Translations under genes and position numbers: made by a program
The notes under the pieces: model-generated
Databases searched by the model: none
Seen by the model: the letters and a program-made list of their open reading frames with translations, nothing else
What the model was told of the DNA's origin: nothing
In this document: piece after piece, positions 9,622-19,235 of the stretch
Layout of the letters: each line of letters begins with the position of its first letter
Position numbering within the stretch: position 1 is the first letter of the stretch
Source of the DNA: Phenylobacterium sp.
Lineage (GTDB): Bacteria; Pseudomonadota; Alphaproteobacteria; Caulobacterales; Caulobacteraceae
NCBI RefSeq assembly: GCF_016793285.1
Contig: NZ_JAEUMO010000064.1
Span: 1-64,000 of the forward strand
Length of the DNA stretch: 64,000 nucleotides
Direction: 5' to 3'

Positions 9622-10248
9622 ATGCCCGACGACGCCTCGACGCCCCACGCCACCGAACAGCTCGACGCGCTCTACCTGAAGCCGCATCCGTTCACGGTCG
9701 CCAAGGACATCGGCTGGATCGACCCCCATGGGCGCCGCTTCATCGGGCTCTCGCCGTTCGTGGCCCTGGCGACGGTCGGACCGGCGGGCGGCGTCGACGT
9801 CTCGCCGCGGGGCGGCGGGCCGGGCTTCGTGCGCGTGGCCGAGGACGGGCGGAGCCTGATGCTGCCCGACCGGCCGGGCAACAACCGCCTGGATTCCCTG
9901 CGCAACATCGCCGAGGGCGCGGGCCAGGTCGGGCTGATGTTCATGATCCCCGGCGTCGACGACATCTACCGCGTCAACGGCCCGGCGACCCTGGTGGTGG
10001 ACGACGCGCTGGCCGCGACGTTCGAGGAGTTCGGCAAGGTCCCGAAGACCCTGCTGCGCGTCGAGGTGCGCGAGGCCTACCTGCACTGCCCGAAGGCCCT
10101 CATGCGCTCCGACCTCTGGGGCGACAGCCACCGGATCGACCGCGCCACCCTGCCGTCGCTGTCGGAGATGGTCTCGGACCAGCTCAAGCTGCCCAAGCCG
10201 GAAGCCACGCACGAGCAGCAGGTGGCGGGGCTGCGCCAGACGCTCTGA
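9622..10248 (+). CDS. Pyridoxamine 5'-phosphate oxidase-like flavin-fold protein
   Basis: 208 aa, split-barrel FMN-binding family (the MSMEG_1061/DR_2398 type of PPOX-like protein). Supporting sequence: FVALATVGPAGGVDVSPRGG, LPDRPGNNRLDSLRNI, the GLMFMIPG strand, YRVNGPATLV, and YLHCPKALMRSDLW near the C terminus, an order characteristic of this subgroup. The reaction is unknown; a role in vitamin B6 synthesis is unlikely for this subgroup. ATG 9622 has an upstream GGAGG-like site (ggaggacgcctcc). Confidence 0.8.
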   Translation: MPDDASTPHATEQLDALYLKPHPFTVAKDIGWIDPHGRRFIGLSPFVALATVGPAGGVDVSPRGGGPGFVRVAEDGRSLMLPDRPGNNRLDSLRNIAEGAGQVGLMFMIPGVDDIYRVNGPATLVVDDALAATFEEFGKVPKTLLRVEVREAYLHCPKALMRSDLWGDSHRIDRATLPSLSEMVSDQLKLPKPEATHEQQVAGLRQTL

Positions 10249-10342
10249 CCCGGCCTGCGACCGCGCCGCCGTTTGCTCGCCACAAGTGGTGGTGTAGAAG
10301 CGACTCTCTCGCGTGGGGGCCCGCGCCGGTCTTGAGGTGAAG

Positions 10343-11443
10343 GTGTACTCGGTTCGCAAATCCACCACGGAATCCGGAACGGATCTCGAGGGCTCTCCGT
10401 CGTCGAAGCCGGCCTCTCCGAGCGGGAGAGCCGGGCGCGTCGTCCTGGTGGCCGCCGCCTGCGCCCTGGCCCTTTCCGCCTGCGCCAGCAACAAGAAGAG
10501 CAAGCCGCGGCTGGCCTACGAGGAGCGGCCGGTCGAACTGCTCTACGCCACCGGCGCCAACCGGCTGGACCGCCGCCAGTGGGCCCAGGCCGTCGCCTAC
10601 TTCCAGGAGGTGGAGCGCCAGCACCCGTATTCGGAGTGGTCGCGCCGCTCGATCCTGATGCAGGCCTACGCCCACTACGAGTCGAACGACTACGCCGAGG
10701 CCATCGCCGACGCCGACCGCTTCATCCAGCTCTATCCGGGCAACCCGACGGCGGCCTACGCGCACTACATCAAGTCGATCTGCTACTTCGAGCAGATCGT
10801 CGACGTGAACCGCGACCAGGCGGCGACCGGCCAGGCGCTGGAAAGCCTGCGCGACGTGGTCCAGCGCTATCCGCGCACCGAGTACGCCTCGGACGCGCGC
10901 CTGAAGATCGACATGGTCAACGACCAGTTGGCCGGCAAGGACATGACCATCGGCCGCTGGTATCTGCGCCAGGGCGACACCCTGGCCGCGGTGAACCGCT
11001 TCAAGACGGTGGTCGACCGCTACCAGACCACGACGCACACGCCGGAGGCGCTCTATCGGCTGGTCGAGAGCTATCTCACCCTGGGCCTGCTCGAGGAAGC
11101 CCGGCGGAACGGCGCGGTGCTCGGCTACAACTACCCCGGCGACCCCTGGTACAACGACGCCTACAAGCTGCTGACGTCAAAGGGCCTGCGTCCCGCGGTG
11201 GAGCCCAAGGCGGGCGGGCGCGGGTTCATGCGGCTGCCCTTCAGCAAGGACAAGCAGCAGACGGTCCGGCCGCCGGGCGCCGTGCTCGCGCCCGAGAAGC
11301 CGGCCGACGCCGCCACGACGTCGACCGAGGCGGCCGCCACGACGCAAGCCGCGCCGGGCCCGACCGCGCCGGCCGAAACTGCGTCGGCCGAGGTCCCCAG
11401 GAAGAAAAAGGGCTTGCGGCTCCCCTTCACCCGGAAGGACTAG
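10343..11443 (+). CDS. bamD: Outer membrane assembly lipoprotein BamD
   Basis: TPR lipoprotein of the BAM complex at the inner face of the outer membrane. From GTG 10343 (GAGG five bases upstream) the protein is 366 aa; a GTG at 10313 is possible but has no ribosome site. A hydrophobic segment ends in the lipobox LSAC. TPR units follow: LYATGANRLDRRQWAQAVAYF, YNDYAEAIADADRFIQLYP-like, YVKSI-like and LDM-type repeats up to about residue 270. The last 90 residues form an Ala/Thr/Pro-rich tail ending in a Lys/Arg-rich patch, unusual for BamD. The final 158 bases of coding sequence are copied in the island downstream (11987-12144). Confidence 0.9.
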   Translation: MYSVRKSTTESGTDLEGSPSSKPASPSGRAGRVVLVAAACALALSACASNKKSKPRLAYEERPVELLYATGANRLDRRQWAQAVAYFQEVERQHPYSEWSRRSILMQAYAHYESNDYAEAIADADRFIQLYPGNPTAAYAHYIKSICYFEQIVDVNRDQAATGQALESLRDVVQRYPRTEYASDARLKIDMVNDQLAGKDMTIGRWYLRQGDTLAAVNRFKTVVDRYQTTTHTPEALYRLVESYLTLGLLEEARRNGAVLGYNYPGDPWYNDAYKLLTSKGLRPAVEPKAGGRGFMRLPFSKDKQQTVRPPGAVLAPEKPADAATTSTEAAATTQAAPGPTAPAETASAEVPRKKKGLRLPFTRKD

Positions 11444-11550
11444 CCTCGGCGTTTCGGGGTCGTTTGGGGGCGTTTCGGGGGACACGATGCCTGTCTCCGG
11501 AACCCCGTCGGCAGCCGGTCGGGGAATATTGCGCCTGTCCCTCTATTTAC
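11286..11550 (+). repeat. Direct repeat copy 1: bamD 3' end plus REP sequence
   Basis: Bases 11286-11550 recur at 11987-12250 with only a few substitutions and one single-base indel. Copy 1 is the genuine bamD 3' end plus about 107 bases of REP-like sequence (pattern ggggacacgat ... ccggtcggggaatattg). The high identity suggests a recent duplication. Confidence 0.9.
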
Positions 11551-11635
11551 GAGTCCGGCTCCTCCTTCCTGAAAGCGCGAGGGCGATGAATAGTGAGCTC
11601 AGGCTCATGAGGATCGAAACTCCTGACAAGACGGG

Positions 11636-11764
11636 GAATACGGGGACAGGAGCAATGTACCCGGAAGGTTTCGGGGCCTGGAATACGAGGACAGGAGCAA
11701 GGGGAATACGGGGGGAATACGGGGACAGGAGCAATGTACCCCGTCTTCGCCGACTTACAGCAGG
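11636..11764 (+). repeat. REP-like units (forward half-units)
   Basis: Three copies of the unit gaatac-GGGGACAGGAGC: at 11636, a degenerate one near 11690, and at 11715. The third continues through CCCCGTCTTCGCC to CTTACAGCAGG (to 11764), the same sequence that joins the RAYT gene end to its REP at 14083-14133. Confidence 0.85.
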
Positions 11765-11880
11765 TTTCGGGGACAGGATACCTATCCCCAGAAGGAAGGT
11801 GGCCGCCGTCCGGTTGCCCTCGGCCTCGTCGTGTCCCCGAAATGCCCGCCACGCCGTCGGGCGGGGTTCTATGGTTGGAG

Positions 11881-11988
11881 GAATACGGGGACAGGAGCAA
11901 TGTACCCGGAAGGTTTCGGGGACAAGATACCTATCCCCATAACCCCATCGGCATCTGGTCGGGGAATATTGCTCCTGTCCCCGCATTC
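11881..11988. repeat. Composite REP/BIME unit
   Basis: A complete composite: forward arm gaatacggggacaggagcaa, then ggggacaagatacctatcc, a linker, and the inverted arm ggggaatattgctcctgtcc. Forward and inverted arms can pair into a long hairpin, as in BIMEs. Its right edge joins directly onto the copied bamD fragment. Confidence 0.85.
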
Positions 11989-12250
11989 GCGCCCGAGAAG
12001 CCGGCCGACGCCGCCACGACGTCGACCGAGGCGGCCGCCACGACGCAAGCCGCGCCGGGCCCGACCGCGCCGGGCGAAACTGCGTCGGCCGAGGTCCCCA
12101 GGAAGAAAAAGGGCTTGCGGCTCCCCTTCACCCGGAAGGACTAGGCTCGGCGTTTCGGGGGCGTTTGGGGGCGTTTCGGGGACACGATGCCTGTCCCCGG
12201 AACCCCGCCGGCAGCCGGTCGGGGAATATTGCTCCCGTCCCTCTGTTTAC
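11987..12250 (+). pseudogene. Copied bamD C-terminal fragment (direct repeat copy 2)
   Basis: Second copy of 11286-11550. Bases 11987-12144 repeat the bamD tail with its stop codon; 12145-12250 repeat the following REP-like sequence. There is no start codon or ribosome site, and the sequence upstream is REP-derived, so it is a gene fragment rather than a gene. One visible change is an Ala codon of the tail turned into Gly. Confidence 0.9.
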
Positions 12251-12289
12251 TCTCAGCTTGAACGACTTCACCGGCATCGCGCGGGTGCT

Positions 12290-12358
12290 TCGGGGACACG
12301 ATACCTTCCTAACCTTCCTGAACCTTCCTGGGGTACATTGCTCCTGTCCCCGTATTCC
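12290..12358. repeat. REP-like unit
   Basis: cggggacacgatacc at 12290, then a short direct repeat of aaccttcctg, then the inverted arm ggggtacattgctcctgtcc ending at gtattc. Same family as the neighbouring units. Confidence 0.8.
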
Positions 12359-12529
12359 CGCGGGAGGCGCAAGCTGCGAAGCGGGTGCGCCGCCGGCGAC
12401 GCGGTGCGAGCGGCGCGTGGCTTGGGACGGCCGGGGCCAACAGTTCTCGATAGCGGCCGCTCAGGCGGTCGCATCTCGGAAGCCGTAGGGTCGCCGGAGA
12501 GGCCTACCGGATGAATACGTGAATACGGT

Positions 12530-12659
12530 GAATACGGGGACAGGAGAAATATTCCCCGACCGGATGCCGATGGGGTTATGGGGATAGTTATCGTGTCCCC
12601 GAAACCTTCCTAACCTTCCTGGGGTACATTGCTCCTGTCCCCGTATTCCCCTCCGTATT
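12530..12659. repeat. Composite REP/BIME unit, reverse orientation
   Basis: Reads as the reverse complement of the unit at 11881: gaatacggggacaggag through ccgaccggatgccgatgg to tcgtgtccccgaaac, followed by a second inverted arm ggggtacattgctcctgtcc. Its end supplies the 3' part of the small ORF at 12588-12785. Confidence 0.8.
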
Positions 12660-12785
12660 CCCCTCTGGTCCTTGAACTGCGACCACTAGCTTCGACGCGA
12701 ACGGCGACGCCGCAACGCCACACCATACGCAAATTAAACCGATCGCAGCGACGATAAGAGTGTTCCTGATCTTGCGCTTGCTCAT
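12588..12785 (-). CDS. Small one-helix membrane protein with REP-derived C terminus
   Basis: 65 aa from ATG 12785 (MSKRKIRNTLIVAAIG). A basic N terminus precedes one hydrophobic helix (about residues 8-30) that could be a signal peptide or anchor. Roughly the last 24 residues, from the GNTEGNTGTGAMYP segment on, are the translation of the REP unit at 12588-12659, so the original 3' end appears to have been replaced by the repeat. Not recognised; probably a broken gene remnant. Confidence 0.45.
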   Translation of the reverse strand: MSKRKIRNTLIVAAIGLICVWCGVAASPFASKLVVAVQGPEGNTEGNTGTGAMYPRKVRKVSGTR

Positions 12786-12807
12786 GATCGAACCGTTCCT
12801 GTGCTCA

Positions 12808-12978
12808 GAATACGGGGACAGGAGCAATGTACCCCGTCTTCGCCGACTTACAGCAGGGAATACGGGGACAGGAGCAATGTACCCCAGGAAGGTTCAGGAA
12901 GGTTTCGCGGACACGATACCTATCCCCATAACCCCATCGGCATCCGGTCGGGGAGTGTTGCTCCTGTCCCCGCATTTC
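12808..12978. repeat. REP-like array
   Basis: Two forward half-units in tandem (12808 and 12858), the first with the CGTCTTCGCC to CTTACAGCAGG junction sequence, followed by a full composite unit ending in ggggagtgttgctcctgtcc. Placed between two minus-strand low-GC ORFs. Confidence 0.85.
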
Positions 12979-12986
12979 CCGACATC

Positions 12987-13385
12987 TCAGCTTCCCTTCC
13001 TGGAGCTCGCTGCCGAGAGTGCACAGGTCCCCAAAATGGCGCATGCGAGTGCGAACTGCGCCACGATCAATATATCAACCTCTACGCGCCCAGTGGCCGA
13101 AATAGCCAGTAGCCCTGAAAGACCAAATACCCAATAAGCGGAAACAGCCCCGCAAATATAAAGTGGCCATGATCTTAATGGGAGAATGGCGGATGCAATA
13201 AGTAAGAGTCCAACTAATACTACGTCCCACCCAGATTTCCCGGGCACATTCGCAAACCCTTCGGGAATATCTCCAGACACGAGCGACGTATCGGAAGACG
13301 ATAGATATATGATGCCGATCGTAATCCCCGCCAAGCCGAGGATACTTCGGAAAATTCTCACTATGTTGAAGGTCGTATGGCTCAT
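12987..13385 (-). CDS. Small polytopic membrane protein, low GC
   Basis: 132 aa from ATG 13385 (MSHTTFNIVRIFRS); an ATG at 13409 is also possible. Four hydrophobic segments are visible: around ILGLAGITIGIIYL, VVLVGLLLIASAIL, YICGAVSAYWVFGLSGLL and VDILIVAQFALACAILG. Local GC is about 45% (27 of 60 bases in 13141-13200, counted by hand), far below the neighbours, which points to acquired DNA. Not recognised. It lies between two REP arrays. Confidence 0.6.
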   Translation of the reverse strand: MSHTTFNIVRIFRSILGLAGITIGIIYLSSSDTSLVSGDIPEGFANVPGKSGWDVVLVGLLLIASAILPLRSWPLYICGAVSAYWVFGLSGLLAISATGRVEVDILIVAQFALACAILGTCALSAASSRKGS

Positions 13386-13448
13386 TTGGGTTATTCCGCA
13401 TAACACCATGCAACGCAATGACTAGCAAGCAAACGGATTGTCCTCGGG

Positions 13449-13641
13449 GAATACGGGGACAGGAGCAATGTACCCGGAAGGTTTCGGGGACAAGATACCT
13501 ATCCCCATATCCCCATCGGCATCCGGTCGGGGAATATTGCTCCTGTCCCCGTATTCGCCGGAAGGTTTCGGGGACAAGATACCTATCCCCATATCCCCAT
13601 CGGCATCCGGTCGGGGAATATTGCTCCTGTCCCCGTATTCG
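13449..13641. repeat. REP unit plus 84-bp exact tandem duplication
   Basis: A forward half-unit at 13449 followed by two adjacent identical 84-bp copies (13474-13557 and 13558-13641), each reading from ccggaaggtttcgggg through ggtcggggaatattgc to ccccgtattcg. Exact identity indicates very recent tandem amplification. Confidence 0.9.
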
Positions 13642-13676
13642 CCGCCGTATTCGCCGCCGTATTCGCCGTATTCGGC
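13635..13676 (+). repeat. Short tandem repeat, 12-bp unit
   Basis: The unit gtattcgccgcc is repeated directly after the 84-bp array (two full and two shortened copies). It is derived from the REP end gtattcgcc and looks like slippage product. Confidence 0.75.
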
Positions 13677-13759
13677 GTCAGGCCGCGAGCGGACGATTTC
13701 TATATCCGACCCTATTGGGTATGACGACGGAACGAAGATCTACCGAGATTTGCGGAACC

Positions 13760-14008
13760 TCAATCATCTTTACCGGATAGTACTGAATATACGACAAAAA
13801 TGACGCCCGACCCACAAACGATTGCCAAACCGAATGTAGCGAATCTAGAAAACGGATGCACGTCCGCGGCGCGCAAAGCAATGGCGCCAACAGCGTAGAT
13901 CAATATCCATGGAAAAATTAGGACGTAAAAACTTCGAAGATTCAATTTGCCGTCAATGAATCCGGATTTCTTACGAAGGTAAAGTTTATATTCATGAAGT
14001 AACTTCAT
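13760..14008 (-). CDS. Small two-helix membrane protein, low GC
   Basis: 82 aa from ATG 14008 (MKLLHEYKLYLRKKSG). A basic N-terminal third is followed by two hydrophobic helices (around FYVLIFPWILIYAVGAIAL and FATFGLAIVCGSGVIFVVY). GC is about 40% (24 of 60 bases in 13921-13980). Sixteen bases upstream of its start begins a 57-bp piece of recN, so its native upstream region has been replaced. Not recognised. Confidence 0.55.
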   Translation of the reverse strand: MKLLHEYKLYLRKKSGFIDGKLNLRSFYVLIFPWILIYAVGAIALRAADVHPFSRFATFGLAIVCGSGVIFVVYSVLSGKDD

Positions 14009-14024
14009 CTTGTTCGAATTTACC

Positions 14025-14081
14025 TCGGGCCGGGCCTGACGGCGCTCACCGGCGAGACCGGCGCCGGCAAGTCGATCATCC
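14025..14081 (+). pseudogene. 57-bp copy of the recN Walker A region
   Basis: Identical over 57 bases to recN 15025-15081, exactly 1000 bp upstream of it. It encodes the GPGLTALTGETGAGKSII segment out of context, with no start, and is followed at once by a REP unit (from 14083). Confidence 0.95.
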
Positions 14082-14082
14082 A

Positions 14083-14921
14083 GAATACGGGGACAGGAGC
14101 AATGCACCCCGTCTTCGCCCGCTTACAGCAGGGCCGGTTGCTGAATGGCCGGCGCCTGCGGCTTTCGTCCTGGCGCCCGACGGGCGATGGGTCGGCCCAG
14201 CAGGCGTTCCAGGTCGGCGACGAAATCGGCGGCGCCCAGCGGCCGCCCGGTCTGCTCGGCGGCCCGGAGCGCGGTGAACGCCGCCTCGTCGCCGTCGTTC
14301 TCGATCAGGTCAGCGAACCGATCGACCCGCTCCAGGACCGGCGCGACGGTGACCAGACCGTCATCCGCGCCGGCGAGATGCGCGCGGACGCTGGACCAGG
14401 CCCAGTCCTGCGCGCGCGCCACCAGCCGCGCACGGACCGGGTTCAGCGCCACGTAACGCACCGCCGTCAGCATGTGCGCCTCGTCCATCGCCACCGACGC
14501 GAAGCGGCCGTCGAACAGGTGGCCCCGCCACCGGCCGCGCGCGTTGACGAAGTTCGCCCAGCGTCGGTGCGCCTGGCCCAGGGCGCGCGCCATGCCGTCC
14601 GCGGTCGCCGGACACAGGATCAAATGGACGTGGTTGGGCATCAGGCAGTAGGCCCAGACCTCTACGGCCGCCTTGCGCGCCGCCTCGGCGAGCATGTCGA
14701 GATATATGTCCTGGTCGCCGTCCTCGAAGAAGATCGGCTCACGCCGGTTGCCGCGCGCCGTTACGTGATGCGGCAGGCCGGGGGCGACGATGCGGGCGAG
14801 GCGGGCCATCGTGCATGGGTTACCACGGCCCGAACGAAAAGGGAACATTGCTCCTGCCCCCCGCATTCCGGGTCGGGGAATATTGCTCCTGTCCCCGTAT
14901 TGGTATCGTGTCCCCGAAATC
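14083..14921 (-). mobile_element. RAYT transposase gene flanked by inverted REP sequences
   Basis: The RAYT gene (14123-14809) lies between a forward REP arm on the left (gaatacggggacaggagcaa from 14083) and inverted arms on the right (ggaacattgctcctgcc near 14843, ggggaatattgctcctgtcc near 14875, then tcgtgtccccgaaat to about 14921). This matches the known layout of REP-RAYT units (REPtrons). The many solitary REP units at 11470-13641 use the same arms and are presumably its products. Confidence 0.8.
14123..14809 (-). CDS. REP-associated tyrosine transposase (RAYT, Y1/HUH family)
   Basis: 228 aa from ATG 14809 (MARLARIVAPGLPHHV). HUH single-strand transposase related to IS200/IS605 TnpA. 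Visible motifs: HHVTARGN at 14-21, MPNHVHLI with the metal-binding His60 and His62, GHLFDGRF at 97-103, and the catalytic tyrosine in VRYVALNPVRA (Tyr119). All are intact, so the protein looks active. A C-terminal tail of about 90 residues follows. RAYTs recognise and cut REP hairpins; the REP arms on both sides and dozens of arms nearby fit. Its final codons and stop run into the junction sequence found with two other REP copies. Confidence 0.92.
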   Translation of the reverse strand: MARLARIVAPGLPHHVTARGNRREPIFFEDGDQDIYLDMLAEAARKAAVEVWAYCLMPNHVHLILCPATADGMARALGQAHRRWANFVNARGRWRGHLFDGRFASVAMDEAHMLTAVRYVALNPVRARLVARAQDWAWSSVRAHLAGADDGLVTVAPVLERVDRFADLIENDGDEAAFTALRAAEQTGRPLGAADFVADLERLLGRPIARRAPGRKPQAPAIQQPALL

Positions 14922-14966
14922 GTTGGGGCCTTCAACGGGCGGCGATTCCCGGCGACATTGCTTGCG

Positions 14967-16694
14967 ATGCTGATCGGTCTGCAGATCCGCGACGTGGTGC
15001 TGATCGAGGCCCTGGACCTGTCCATCGGGCCGGGCCTGACGGCGCTCACCGGCGAGACCGGCGCCGGCAAGTCGATCATCCTGGATGCGCTGGGCCTGGC
15101 CACCGGCGCGCGCGGCGACGCCGGGCTCGTGCGCCGGGGCGCCGCCCAGGCCGTGGCGACGGCGGCCTTCGCGCTCGCGCCGGATCACCCCGTCTGGGAC
15201 CTGCTGGAGGAGAAGGGGCTGGCCTACGCGCGCGACGAGGACCTGGTCCTGCGCCGCACGCTTTCCGCCGACGGCCGCAGCCGCGCCTTCGTCAACGACC
15301 AGGCGACCGGCGTCGGGGTGCTCAAGGACCTGGGCGAGGCGCTGCTGGAGGTCCACGGCCAGCACGAGACCGTGGGCCTGCTCGACGCGCGCACGCACCG
15401 GCCGCTGCTGGACGGCTACGGCGACCTGCGCGCCCCGCTGGGCCGGACGGCCGCCGCCTGGGGCGCCTGGCGCGACGCGCGCGAGCGGGCGGAGGCGCTG
15501 AAGGCGGAGGTGGCGCGATCGGCCGCGGACGTCGAGGAGCTGACGTTCCGCCTGTCCGAACTCGACCGGCTCGATCCCCGGGAAGGTGAGGAGACCGAAC
15601 TCGCCGAACAGCGGGCGGTGCTGGGCGCGGCCGAGAAGGCCCTGGCCGACATCGGCGTGGCGCGCGACGCCTTCGACGGGCTGGGCGGCAGGGTGGCGTC
15701 CGCCATCCGCGCCCTGGACCGGGCCCGCGAGCGCGCGGCGACCGCCGGCGCGGCGGCCGACGGTCCGGCGGCGATGCGCCTCGCCGCCGCGGCCGAGGCG
15801 CTGGACCGGGTGCTGGTCGAGGCCGGCGAGGCCGAGGCCGCCATCGACAACGCCGCCCGGGCCTTCGACTTCGAACCCGACCGGCTGGAGAAGGCCGAGG
15901 AGCGCCTGTTCGACCTGCGCGGCCTGGCGCGGAAGCTGAACGTGGCGGTCGAGGCGCTGCCGTCGCTGCGCGTGCGGTTCGCCGAGCGCCTGCGGGCGGT
16001 GGAGTCCGCCGAGGACACGCTGAAGGCCGCGGACGCCGAGGCGGCGACGGCGCGCGCGGCCTACCTCGCCGCCGCCGACGCGCTGAGCCGCGCCCGCAAG
16101 GCGGCGGGCGACCTGCTGGCGGCGGCGGTGATGAGCGAGCTCTCGCCGCTGAAGCTGGACAAGGCCCGCTTCCGCGTCGCCGTCGAGCCGCTCGCCGAGG
16201 CGCGCGCGGGGCCGGCGGGGCTGGACCGCGTCGCCTTCGAGATCTCCACCAACCCCGGCGCGCCGTTCGGCGACCTGGGCGCGATCGCGTCGGGCGGCGA
16301 GCTGGCGCGCTTCGCGCTGGCGCTGAAGGCCGCCCTGGCCGGGCGCGGGACCGGCCCGCAGCCGCTGATGATCTTCGACGAGGTGGACCAGGGCGTGGGC
16401 GGCGCCGTCGCCGACGCGGTGGGCCTGCGCCTGAAGCGCCTGGCGGCCCCGACGGACGGAAGGCCGGGGGCGCAGGTGCTGGTCGTCACCCACAGCCCGC
16501 AGGTGGCCGCCCGCGCCGAGGCGCACTGGCGCATCGCCAAGGCCGGCGACGACGCCAAGGGGGACGGGCGCGTCCGCACCGCCGTGGAAGTCCTCTCGCC
16601 CGCCGACCGCGAGGAAGAGATCGCCCGCATGCTGGCCGGCGCCCGGATCACCGACGCCGCCCGCGCCGCGGCCCGGGCGCTGATGGACGCTTGA
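14967..16694 (+). CDS. recN: DNA repair protein RecN
   Basis: SMC-like ATPase acting in double-strand-break repair. 575 aa from ATG 14967 (MLIGLQIRDVVLIEALDL), the canonical RecN N terminus. Walker A is GETGAGKS (29-36), LLEVHGQHE follows, a long Ala/Glu/Arg-rich coiled coil spans the middle, then the signature SGGELARFALALKAAL and Walker B LMIFDEVDQGVGG. The island ends about 45 bases before its start, so its promoter may lie in, or have been altered by, REP sequence (right arm to 14921). Confidence 0.95.
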   Translation: MLIGLQIRDVVLIEALDLSIGPGLTALTGETGAGKSIILDALGLATGARGDAGLVRRGAAQAVATAAFALAPDHPVWDLLEEKGLAYARDEDLVLRRTLSADGRSRAFVNDQATGVGVLKDLGEALLEVHGQHETVGLLDARTHRPLLDGYGDLRAPLGRTAAAWGAWRDARERAEALKAEVARSAADVEELTFRLSELDRLDPREGEETELAEQRAVLGAAEKALADIGVARDAFDGLGGRVASAIRALDRARERAATAGAAADGPAAMRLAAAAEALDRVLVEAGEAEAAIDNAARAFDFEPDRLEKAEERLFDLRGLARKLNVAVEALPSLRVRFAERLRAVESAEDTLKAADAEAATARAAYLAAADALSRARKAAGDLLAAAVMSELSPLKLDKARFRVAVEPLAEARAGPAGLDRVAFEISTNPGAPFGDLGAIASGGELARFALALKAALAGRGTGPQPLMIFDEVDQGVGGAVADAVGLRLKRLAAPTDGRPGAQVLVVTHSPQVAARAEAHWRIAKAGDDAKGDGRVRTAVEVLSPADREEEIARMLAGARITDAARAAARALMDA

Positions 16695-16721
16695 TCCTCG
16701 CAGAGATGTTCGCGTAATGTT

Positions 16722-16752
16722 CCTTCCTTTCCCGCGGCGTGGGAAAGGAAGG
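16722..16752. repeat. Inverted repeat between recN and ligA
   Basis: CCTTCCTTTCCC (16722-16733), 7-base loop, GGGAAAGGAAGG (16741-16752): a perfect 12-bp stem without a U tract, 27 bases after recN. The right arm with its gggccgcg tail recurs at 62237-62256, so this is a dispersed intergenic repeat that may also act as a terminator. Confidence 0.7.
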
Positions 16753-16783
16753 GGGCCGCGGGCGGCGTCGTCCTGAGGGCTGA

Positions 16784-19234
<2,451 letters not shown>

Positions 19235-19235
19235 G

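Larger units (their letters stand above)
11444..12587. other. Gene-free REP-rich stretch of the island
   Basis: Over 1.1 kb without a credible gene. It holds the copied bamD end and at least six REP-like units in both orientations. The peptides that open frames would give here (for example GNTGTGAMYP or GQEQYSP) are the translation of the palindromes themselves and recur wherever the repeat does. Bases 11551-11635 and 12359-12529 are non-repeat sequence in which I see nothing. Confidence 0.8.
13386..13759. other. Gene-free stretch holding a tandem REP array
   Basis: About 370 bases between two minus-strand ORFs. Apart from the array at 13449-13676 it holds only low-GC sequence (13677-13759) with no gene that I can support. 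Confidence 0.7.

Noticed and set aside
11487..12827. Short open frames in the island encoding GNTGTGAMYP- or GQEQYSP-type peptides
   Set aside because: They are translations of the REP palindrome, appear in all orientations, and have no ribosome sites.
13449..13641. CRISPR-like array
   Set aside because: Only two 84-bp copies, directly adjacent with no spacers, and no cas genes; they are tandem REP composites.
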